Source of the DNA: Candidatus Sifarchaeum marinoarchaea
Lineage (GTDB): Archaea; Asgardarchaeota; Sifarchaeia; Borrarchaeales; Borrarchaeaceae
NCBI GenBank assembly: GCA_016294985.1
Contig: JAECRW010000095.1
Span: 1 to 6,178, forward strand
Direction: 5' to 3'
Length of the DNA: 6,178 bases
In this document: one piece after another, positions 1-4,478 of the stretch
Position numbering within the stretch: position 1 is the stretch's first letter
Layout of the letters: each line of letters begins with the position of its first letter
Position numbers and translations under genes: made by a program
Notes under the pieces: generated by a model
Told to the model about the DNA's origin: nothing
Seen by the model: the letters and a program-made list of their open reading frames with translations, nothing else
Database searches by the model: none

Positions 1-64
1 TTGTTACTATTGCCTTCATTTCCTCATCTAATTCCATTTCATGTACAACCTTTTTTTCACTCAT
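1..64 (-). CDS. N-terminus of an unidentified protein, cut by the window edge
   Basis: Only the first 21 codons are present, starting at an ATG at 64-62 on the minus strand and reading MSEKKVVHEMELDEEMKAIV before the edge. A good SD (AAGGTGG, complement of 70-76) sits 5 bases upstream of this ATG and fixes the start. The upstream PDO gene stops at 79, so the gap is 14 bases and the SD lies inside it. The two genes are therefore very probably one transcript. The visible residues are charged and hydrophilic, with no signal peptide or membrane segment, so a cytoplasmic protein is likely. The family cannot be named from this stretch. A redox partner of the PDO (reductase, peroxiredoxin or similar) is only a guess from position. 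Confidence 0.7.
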   Translation of the reverse strand, partial: MSEKKVVHEMELDEEMKAIVT

Positions 65-69
65 TCAAT

Positions 70-76
70 CCACCTT
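70..76 (-). promoter_or_regulatory. Ribosome binding site of the truncated gene at 1-64
   Basis: The minus strand reads AAGGTGG, complementary to the 3' end of archaeal 16S rRNA, 5 bases before the ATG at 64. It lies in the 14-base gap after the PDO stop codon, which supports translation from a shared mRNA. Confidence 0.6.
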
Positions 77-78
77 CT

Positions 79-690
79 TTAGATATAATAACTTAACACA
101 GGAGGTTTCCGGGCAATTTCGTCGACAAACGCATCCATATCTGGAATGCCTTGAAATCGTACTTTCTCATTTATCACCGTAGTAGGTACTGCAGTCACTC
201 GATATTTTGCAGCAAGTTCTGGTAGCTCCGTACTATTAATAATCTCCGAAATTACCTTTCCATTTGAAGCCACTGCGAGTTGATTAGACATGAACACAAC
301 TTTGGGACAATAAGGGCAACTTGACGTAGTAATGACTTTGACTGTGGCTGGGTCTTTTAGCCCCGTTAGTTTTGTTATTTGTTCTTCTTTCAATCTTGTT
401 GTTTTTCCTTCAGCAACCAATTTTAGAGTATTTGTGAAGACACGTCTCTCTAATCCTACAGGTAAACCCACGTATTTAATATTTTCTCCAATTAGAATCG
501 TCGGTACACCAGAAATATTGTATTTTTCAACGAGTTCAGGATTTTGATCGAGATCGATGACTTCAAGATTTATCTGGAGTTCATTAGATAATTTTTTAGT
601 GTCTAGGTTTACTAAACTAAGCGCGTCCGGGCAGAATGGGCATTTTTTTTCATCTCTAACAAAGACCTTCACATTAACGGCATCCATCAT
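79..690 (-). CDS. pdo: Glutaredoxin-like protein disulfide oxidoreductase with two thioredoxin folds
   Basis: This 203-residue protein has two tandem thioredoxin-fold units, each with an active-site CxxC and a cis-proline loop. The first unit has CPFC at 17-20 and GVPT at 61-64. The second has CPYC at 125-128 and AVPT at 167-170. This is the architecture of the PDO family of archaea and thermophilic bacteria (about 220-240 residues), which makes, breaks or reshuffles disulfides in cytoplasmic proteins and can take electrons from a thioredoxin-reductase-like flavoprotein. Both active sites look intact, and there is no signal peptide. Two ATGs stand in tandem at the start (690-688 and 687-685). 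The SD AGGAGGA (complement of 696-702) is 5 bases from the first and 8 from the second, so either could be used. The gene is slightly shorter than typical PDOs. It is first in a likely operon with the truncated gene at 1-64 and divergent from the Cdc48-N gene. Confidence 0.9.
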   Translation of the reverse strand: MMDAVNVKVFVRDEKKCPFCPDALSLVNLDTKKLSNELQINLEVIDLDQNPELVEKYNISGVPTILIGENIKYVGLPVGLERRVFTNTLKLVAEGKTTRLKEEQITKLTGLKDPATVKVITTSSCPYCPKVVFMSNQLAVASNGKVISEIINSTELPELAAKYRVTAVPTTVINEKVRFQGIPDMDAFVDEIARKPPVLSYYI

Positions 691-695
691 AAGTT

Positions 696-702
696 TCCTC
701 CT
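696..702 (-). promoter_or_regulatory. Ribosome binding site of the PDO gene
   Basis: The minus strand reads AGGAGGA, a strong SD, just upstream of two tandem ATG codons. Spacing is 5 bases to the first ATG and 8 to the second, so the true N-terminus is uncertain by one residue. Confidence 0.65.
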
Positions 703-771
703 ATTTTAATGATTTGTAGATGAATGGACCCCTATAAGCATGAGTACATATTCTCATTAAGATCGTCAACC

Positions 772-779
772 AATATAAA
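772..779 (-). promoter_or_regulatory. Probable TATA box of the PDO operon
   Basis: The minus strand reads TTTATATT, a good archaeal TATA box. Transcription would start about 25 bases downstream, near 748-752, giving a leader of about 60 bases before the PDO ATG. The placement rests on sequence alone. No clear TFB-recognition element (BRE) was assigned. Confidence 0.45.
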
Positions 780-793
780 CTAGGGTTCCTTTT

Positions 794-801
794 TTTTATA
801 T
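794..801 (+). promoter_or_regulatory. Probable TATA box for the small ORF and Cdc48-N gene
   Basis: The plus strand reads TTTTATAT here, directly behind the divergent PDO TATA box with only 14 bases between them. A start site near 820-826 would leave a leader of about 20 bases to the TTG of the small ORF at 845. The leader to the ATG at 949 would be about 125 bases. No better TATA box at the right distance was seen for 949 itself. Confidence 0.35.
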
Positions 802-844
802 GCTAAAATAAAAAAATATTAGCCCAGTAATAAAGTTTAAGCTC

Positions 845-928
845 TTGGCAGAAGAAAAAATTTACTATTCCAAACGCATCGTCAAGAAATTCATTGCTGA
901 ATTCATTGAATCTAGAGAATTGAATTAA
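845..928 (+). CDS. Possible 27-residue small protein upstream of the Cdc48-N gene
   Basis: A short frame starts at TTG (845-847) and ends at TAA (926-928). It would encode a 27-residue peptide rich in Lys, Glu, Ile and Phe, beginning MAEEKIYYSKRIVKKF. Residues 9-25 could form an amphipathic helix, with Ile12, Val13, Phe16, Ile17, Phe20 and Ile21 on one face. The frame lies between the proposed TATA box at 794-801 and the next gene, and stops 20 bases before that gene's ATG. Against it are the lack of a visible SD, the TTG start and the short length. The frame stays open upstream to about 812 without an ATG. It could be a real small protein, a leader ORF affecting translation of the next gene, a gene remnant, or chance. 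Confidence 0.3.
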   Translation: MAEEKIYYSKRIVKKFIAEFIESRELN

Positions 929-948
929 ATAAAACGAGCGTAGATCAA

Positions 949-1782
949 ATGGGAAACCAAAAAAATAGAAGATCTGTTGAACTCAAAGTCAAAGAAGCGT
1001 ATCCACAAGATGTTGGAAAGTTTAAGGTTCGGATCAACAACGACATTATGAAATACTTAGGGATCAAGACATCAGGAGGAATCGTGGGGCTCTATGGACG
1101 AAAAATTTCTTCTGCCATTGCTCGACCTTTGTTTTCTATAGACAAAGTAAAAGATCTAATTCGGATGGACAAATTTGTTAGAAAGAATTGTGGGATGTTT
1201 ATAGGAGATTACGTTTCAGTTAAAATGGTTAAGCCAATTCTTGCACAGCGCATATCTCTTCTTTTAAAGACACTTCCACTCCGGGCGGACGATTTCAAAC
1301 AGATTTTGAAGCGAAAATTAATGGGTGTTCCTGTGTCGCCAGGAGATATAATTGTTATTCAGCTTGAAAAAACTAGAATTCCATTAGCAGTATCACGATT
1401 ACAGCCTGCGGATTTTTGTTTCGTACGAGACACAACTTCAATAGACCTGATAGAAAAAAAACAAGAGGAAGAAATTGAGTCTATTGATGGGCTAATTAAA
1501 AGAAAACAACTTGTAGAAGAGATTCTGCAAAAACTGGAAAATAGATTCGATAAGGGAAGTATTAGCGCTGAAGAATTTACAAAATTGTATGAACAGTATA
1601 AAGAAGAGTTAATCTTCACAGACTTCCAGATAAATGAGTTGACGTCAAGTAAGGAAACGGAAATAACTAGTAGTCTAGAGGAACCAAAGGATTCTTTTTT
1701 CTGTCCTCATTGTGGTATGCAAATCCCTCGGGATTCTTTGTGGTGTCCTAACTGTGGAAAAAAAATTGAACCAATTAAATAA
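949..1782 (+). CDS. Cdc48/VAT-type N-domain protein without ATPase; SHOCT-like segment and zinc ribbon
   Basis: This is a 277-residue protein. Residues 9-95 resemble the double-psi barrel of the Cdc48/VAT N-domain. The clearest match is IRMDKFVRKNCGMFIGD at 71-87, which corresponds to the VR-D-x-x-R-x-NCG-x-x-IGD signature of VAT. Residues about 96-168 resemble the second Cdc48 N subdomain (CDC48_2). In Cdc48/p97/VAT this module sits before two AAA+ rings and binds substrates and adaptors. Here no AAA+ domain follows, and no Walker A or B motif is present. Instead, 169-225 is charged and helical, and its Gly-x-Ile-x-x-Glu-Glu-Phe core at 203-210 recalls SHOCT modules. A variable linker follows. 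A zinc ribbon closes the protein, with Cys252, Cys255, Cys266 and Cys269. Inferred role: an adaptor, competitor or assembly factor for a Cdc48-type unfoldase, or a substrate-binding protein on its own. The SD before the ATG at 949 is weak. The reading frame is intact and shows no sign of a lost ATPase. Confidence 0.8.
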   Translation: MGNQKNRRSVELKVKEAYPQDVGKFKVRINNDIMKYLGIKTSGGIVGLYGRKISSAIARPLFSIDKVKDLIRMDKFVRKNCGMFIGDYVSVKMVKPILAQRISLLLKTLPLRADDFKQILKRKLMGVPVSPGDIIVIQLEKTRIPLAVSRLQPADFCFVRDTTSIDLIEKKQEEEIESIDGLIKRKQLVEEILQKLENRFDKGSISAEEFTKLYEQYKEELIFTDFQINELTSSKETEITSSLEEPKDSFFCPHCGMQIPRDSLWCPNCGKKIEPIK

Positions 1783-1904
1783 AAACTGTAAAAAATGCAA
1801 AAATCTATATTTAAAAATTCAAAAAAAGAAGAATAAAAAGGGAATTAGCCGATTCTATAATCCATTGAAATAATTGTGATACATAAGGGAAATTGTAGAA
1901 CCAC

Positions 1905-1924
1905 TAAAATAGAAAAAAAGAAAT
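1905..1924 (-). terminator. T-rich terminator after the TBP gene
   Basis: On the minus strand this stretch reads as a T-rich run including seven consecutive T, starting about 19 bases past the TBP stop codon. Oligo-T on the non-template strand is sufficient for termination by archaeal RNA polymerase. A second T-rich stretch on the same strand at about 1819-1840 could act as a backup. The plus-strand gene ending at 1782 has no comparable T run in this 160-base gap. Confidence 0.45.
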
Positions 1925-1942
1925 TATGGTGTTAAATTATCC

Positions 1943-2515
1943 CTATTTAGGTTCCTCTGCTGCGCCAATTTCCTTTAAATCTTTTATAAGGATATCCACG
2001 GCTACGTGTACATCTTCTTCGCTCTTAGCTCCCGTACAGACGAGTTTTCCTGACCCGAAGATGAGGATAACCACCTTCGGCTTGGCCATTCTATAAATGA
2101 GACCAGGAAACTGCTCGGGTTCATACAAACTGTTTTCCAAGGTCAATGCAATAGTTTCGAGATTAATAGAGAAATCTAACGTGACTGATGCGACCATATT
2201 TTGTATTTTTACCGTTGGCGGGCCACTCACGTTAATATCAATCGATCTCAATTTCTCTACAAGCGTTTCTATTGCCGCATAGACGTCATCCTTACTTTTA
2301 CCGCCAGTACATACGAGCTTGCCTGTGCTAAACAACAGAAAGACCGCCTTTGGATCTGATACTCGCAAAACCAGACCGGGAAATGATTCGGGATTATATT
2401 CAGCACGGTCTAGGGAAGCGGCAATATGGAGAAGATCAATTTTTTGATCGAATTCGCCAGAAGCAACGACATTTTGGACTTCAATTATTGGTTCTTTAAT
2501 AAGAATCCCCACCAT
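1943..2515 (-). CDS. tbp: TATA-binding protein (archaeal TBP)
   Basis: TBP is the general transcription factor that binds and bends the TATA box and, with TFB, recruits the archaeal RNA polymerase. The 190-residue protein consists of two direct repeats, about 9-95 and 100-184, that form the saddle. Matching elements are FPGLVLR (45-51) with FPGLIYR (136-142), and STGKLVCTGGKS (63-74) with GSGKLVCTGAKS (154-165). The four phenylalanines that kink DNA are all present: Phe45 and Phe62 in repeat 1, Phe136 and Phe153 in repeat 2. The short tail (AAEEPK) is mildly acidic, as in many archaeal TBPs. Length is normal. The ATG at 2515 is the only plausible start and lacks a clear SD, in keeping with a short leader. 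The gene is convergent with the Cdc48-N gene and divergent from the unknown gene at 2718. Whether this is the only TBP of the genome cannot be told. Confidence 0.98.
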   Translation of the reverse strand: MVGILIKEPIIEVQNVVASGEFDQKIDLLHIAASLDRAEYNPESFPGLVLRVSDPKAVFLLFSTGKLVCTGGKSKDDVYAAIETLVEKLRSIDINVSGPPTVKIQNMVASVTLDFSINLETIALTLENSLYEPEQFPGLIYRMAKPKVVILIFGSGKLVCTGAKSEEDVHVAVDILIKDLKEIGAAEEPK

Positions 2516-2550
2516 GATTTTAAATTTTCAGAGAAAAATCTTTAGCGCTC

Positions 2551-2570
2551 CTTATAAATGCCTTATAAGG
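2551..2570 (-). promoter_or_regulatory. Likely TBP promoter: two adjacent TTATAA cores
   Basis: On the minus strand there are two candidate TATA boxes: ATTTATAAG (complement of 2551-2559) and the perfect 10-base palindrome CCTTATAAGG (2561-2570). The box nearer the gene would place the start near 2530, giving a leader of about 15 bases. The palindrome would place it near 2540. A third core, CTTATAAG, lies further upstream at 2580-2587. Because this is the promoter of TBP itself, extra TATA-like sites may bear on autoregulation, which is inference. Confidence 0.5.
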
Positions 2571-2594
2571 GTTTTATATCTTATAAGTTATTCA

Positions 2595-2602
2595 TTTATA
2601 TA
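2595..2602 (+). promoter_or_regulatory. Probable TATA box of the gene at 2718
   Basis: The plus strand reads TTTATATA, a close match to the archaeal TATA consensus. A start near 2622-2628 would give a leader of about 90 bases before the TTG at 2718. It lies upstream of and divergent from the TBP promoter elements at 2551-2587. Confidence 0.45.
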
Positions 2603-2702
2603 ACCAACAGTAGGCGATTGGTATAGAAAATTTTTGAATTTATGATTTTTTCAAAATGGCGCCCTAATTAAGAAATTAGTTAGCTAAAACACGAAATAAC
2701 TT

Positions 2703-2711
2703 GGTGGAAGG
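2703..2711 (+). promoter_or_regulatory. Ribosome binding site that fixes the TTG start at 2718
   Basis: GGTGGAAGG ends 6 bases before the TTG at 2718-2720. A nearby ATG at 2722 is in another frame and meets a stop within a dozen codons. An in-frame stop at 2697-2699 excludes a longer protein. The SD therefore favours TTG over the internal ATG at codon 12. Confidence 0.5.
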
Positions 2712-2717
2712 GAAAAT

Positions 2718-3344
2718 TTGGATGGGAAAATTCCCAGGAAAAACTGGGTTATGATACCGCATTCTAAAGCTTATATTGATTACAAAAGATGGAAGGATAT
2801 TGCAACTCGGAGAATTATTAGCGTTACAAAGTACTCAGACGATCTTTATAGAGCGTATATTGAAAGTGAAGCCAGTTTAGGATACCTCGTATGGGTTGCA
2901 AAGGGAAATTATAAAGGAACATTATACTTGCGCTATGCATGTGAGTGTACACATTTTAAGATTTCCATATTGCCGCAGGCACGGAATAAATTCGGGACAA
3001 TAAAAATTAATGGAGATTATGCTATTTTGATCGACGATTGGCATAACTTGGATAAACATGCATATGTTGCTGCTAACAAACTTCTAGATATTAAAATACC
3101 TGTTGCGCTGCCTTTAGATCAACTCATCGATTTTAGCCTCATTGAGGCAGGAAGATATAATAAGCGATTTCAAAAAATGGGCATCACTACGTTGTTAGAA
3201 CTCGCAAATCTGCAAGAAACACCTGAAACGGATGATATAATTAAAGAGTTTAAGAATTCTGCAAAAAAGCTTTTTGAAAACATAGATTTAATCGAACTTA
3301 AAAAAGATGTTTTTGTAGCCATTGACAAAGAATTGAAGTTATAG
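2718..3344 (+). CDS. Unrecognised protein with a possible helix-hairpin-helix-like C-terminal segment
   Basis: I do not recognise the family of this 208-residue protein. The start is TTG, chosen from the SD at 2703-2711; an internal ATG at residue 12 is the alternative. The N-terminal two thirds (about 10-125) alternate short hydrophobic strands with charged turns, suggesting an alpha/beta or beta-rich domain. This part carries a Cys-Glu-Cys pair at 75-77 and the aromatic stretch DDWHN at 106-110. Residues about 131-165 read like a helix-hairpin-helix or RpoA-CTD-type element, with RYNKRFQKMGITTLLELANL at 146-165, in which the MGITTLLEL turn resembles the LGI-T-x-x-x-L pattern of such folds. 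The last 40 residues are charged helix. No signal peptide or membrane segment is seen. The gene is divergent from TBP, with 202 bases between them, and convergent with the next gene, with a 31-base gap. A nucleic-acid-binding role would fit the C-terminal pattern but is only inference. Confidence 0.75.
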   Translation: MDGKIPRKNWVMIPHSKAYIDYKRWKDIATRRIISVTKYSDDLYRAYIESEASLGYLVWVAKGNYKGTLYLRYACECTHFKISILPQARNKFGTIKINGDYAILIDDWHNLDKHAYVAANKLLDIKIPVALPLDQLIDFSLIEAGRYNKRFQKMGITTLLELANLQETPETDDIIKEFKNSAKKLFENIDLIELKKDVFVAIDKELKL

Positions 3345-3367
3345 CAATGAATAAAATTCCTGTGGAC

Positions 3368-3377
3368 TGTTTATTTT
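3368..3377 (+). terminator. Possible T-rich terminator of the gene at 2718
   Basis: The plus strand reads TGTTTATTTT about 24 bases after the stop codon, at the very end of the convergent gene. It is the only T-rich run in the 31-base gap. Short oligo-T runs can end archaeal transcripts, but the match is modest. Confidence 0.3.
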
Positions 3378-3828
3378 AAAGATACATTGTCTTTCGGGAA
3401 GGATATCTTTTATTTACGAGTTCTTCAAGTTCTTTGGTTAATTTAGAGTCAATTTTGTTCTGTGCGCTATCAAAATGCTCTTTTAACCGATTTGTTGCTT
3501 CTGTGGAAAATCTTTCAGTACCTCTCACAAAAATCGCACTGTTATCCTTTGGCTGTGGAAATAACGCTTGAAAATTAATAGGTTTACCTAACTCCATAAT
3601 GGCACGCTGGATATCCTCATCAATATCACGTATTGGACCGGTACCAAGTCCAATGGCTTGAAATGGATTGACGGGTTCAGATTTAATCTGCCAAAGGCGT
3701 GGAGGCTGTGCTATAAACGTATCATAATGACCCTTAGAGTCCTTGCCACCAAGGATTCTCCAACCCTTTTTATCTATGTCATAACGTTTCTTAACGTCCT
3801 TGATTATCTCGCCAGCATCTTTAGTCAT
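3376..3828 (-). CDS. Unrecognised 150-residue soluble protein
   Basis: I do not recognise this protein. The ATG at 3828 has a GGTGA SD (complement of 3838-3842) at 9 bases, so the start is well supported. Residues 1-20 form a likely charged helix. Residues 20-70 are rich in Gly, Pro and aromatics, with GGKDSKGHYDTF (27-38) and QPPRLWQIK (41-49), typical of a compact loop-rich or beta domain. A conserved-looking GLGTGP sits at 60-65. Residues about 105-140 are strongly charged and probably a long helix or coiled coil. There is no signal peptide, membrane segment or cysteine, so it is likely a soluble cytoplasmic protein. It is convergent with the gene at 2718 and divergent from the helical gene at 3940. 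A long plus-strand frame overlaps its 5' end, but the minus-strand frame has the SD and the more protein-like composition. Confidence 0.7.
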   Translation of the reverse strand: MTKDAGEIIKDVKKRYDIDKKGWRILGGKDSKGHYDTFIAQPPRLWQIKSEPVNPFQAIGLGTGPIRDIDEDIQRAIMELGKPINFQALFPQPKDNSAIFVRGTERFSTEATNRLKEHFDSAQNKIDSKLTKELEELVNKRYPSRKTMYL

Positions 3829-3879
3829 CGGAGTCTATCACCAACTATAAAAATCTGCATTTTTTCGTACTCAATGGAA

Positions 3880-3887
3880 AATATAAA
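3880..3887 (-). promoter_or_regulatory. Probable TATA box of the gene at 3376-3828
   Basis: The minus strand reads TTTATATT, identical in sequence to the proposed PDO TATA box. It predicts a start near 3857 and a leader of about 29 bases that contains the GGTGA SD. On the plus strand the same bases read as ATATAAAG and might also serve the divergent gene. Confidence 0.45.
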
Positions 3888-3939
3888 GATTTTCTATCTT
3901 ATTTCATCTATAATACTACTAATCCGAGAGTTGAAAAAT

Positions 3940-4302
3940 ATGGACAAGATCCAAGAGAATATAATTGACTATAGTATCGGTGACAGACTTAAATCACTGC
4001 TTATAATTACATCGAATGTCCTTCTAAGATACAAAAGTCTACCACTTAAGAACATCGATGGTAAGGAAGTCATTAATTGGTTTTTAGAAGCGCTAATAAG
4101 TGAAGTCGCGCTCTTGTTAAACGTCAGTAAATCAAACTACATTAAATCCATCAAAGAGTTCATCAGTAGTGCTGAAAGGTCTTTTTTGGAAGGTAAAACA
4201 GATGAGGCTGTGGAATTTATCTCAAACGCAATTTCAAAAGCTACAACTCAGGCAGCGAAGGCAATTGAAGAACTTGAGAAAGTTTGGAAGACAGATGGAT
4301 AA
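3940..4302 (+). CDS. Unrecognised small all-helical protein
   Basis: From the ATG at 3940 this encodes 120 residues with no recognised family. It looks entirely helical: a first amphipathic helix at 4-30, a second at about 43-62 (WFLEALISEVALLL), a third at 65-84 and a fourth at 87-116. The segment SFLEGKTDEAVEFISNAISK (81-100) has the spacing of a helical-repeat (TPR-like) hairpin, but a full repeat is not evident. There are no cysteines or catalytic motifs. A weak GAGAG (3926-3930) precedes the ATG. An in-frame ATG at 3874 would add 22 residues dominated by a hydrophobic run (IFYLISSIILLI), possibly a membrane anchor. A TATA-like CTATAAAA centred about 26 bases before 3874 would suit a leaderless start there. 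The frame extends further upstream over the opposite gene, but that part is not credible as coding. Function is unknown. Confidence 0.6.
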   Translation: MDKIQENIIDYSIGDRLKSLLIITSNVLLRYKSLPLKNIDGKEVINWFLEALISEVALLLNVSKSNYIKSIKEFISSAERSFLEGKTDEAVEFISNAISKATTQAAKAIEELEKVWKTDG

Positions 4303-4478
4303 CACTCACCTCTAGAAGTGACGTGAAAGATGGGATTGTGAGAGCGTTTATGAAGTAATTCTGTTATTCATCAAAAAAAGCACAGCAAAATTCATAAAAC
4401 TCAGATCGGCAGGTATCGGTATCATTATATTCAATCAATGAGAGTTTCTATCTATCCATAAATAACTATAGAATTAAT
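4303..4478. other. Intergenic region before the decarboxylase gene
   Basis: No ORF of useful length, tRNA or clear hairpin was found in these 176 bases. ATG and GTG codons on the plus strand run into stops within a few codons. Candidate TATA elements for the downstream gene are ATTATATT (4424-4431) and ATAAATAA (4458-4465). Confidence 0.5.
4424..4431 (+). promoter_or_regulatory. Candidate TATA box of the decarboxylase gene
   Basis: ATTATATT here would start transcription near 4451-4455, giving a leader of roughly 26 bases to the GTG at 4479. An alternative element, ATAAATAA (4458-4465), would give a nearly leaderless mRNA beginning close to the GTG at 4491. Sequence alone does not decide between them. 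Confidence 0.3.

Noticed and set aside
332..547. Plus-strand frame of 71 codons inside the PDO gene
   Set aside because: It lies wholly opposite a well-conserved gene, and its translation is low-complexity (Ser, Phe, Thr) with no motif.
1359..1619. Minus-strand frame of 86 codons inside the Cdc48-N gene
   Set aside because: It is the antisense of the charged helical segment, with a Ser/Cys/Ile-rich composition typical of a shadow frame.
1783..1942. A-rich convergent intergenic stretch considered as an ncRNA or repeat array
   Set aside because: No stable hairpin, repeat unit or box motif was seen. Its composition is explained by T-rich termination signals on the minus strand.
2097..2282. Plus-strand frame inside the TBP gene
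   Set aside because: It is antisense to highly conserved TBP codons, with no SD or motif.
2561..2570. CCTTATAAGG matches the eukaryotic CArG box consensus
   Set aside because: No MADS-box protein is expected in this setting, and the sequence is fully explained as a TATA-like core. The match is probably coincidence.
3658..3873. Upstream extension of the plus-strand helical gene over the 5' end of the gene at 3376-3828
   Set aside because: It overlaps a gene with its own SD and TATA box, and its translation is unlike the rest. The start at 3940, or at most 3874, is more credible.
4396..4424. Short repeated ATCGG/TATCGG units considered as an operator
   Set aside because: There are only two imperfect copies without dyad symmetry, which is easily chance in this composition.
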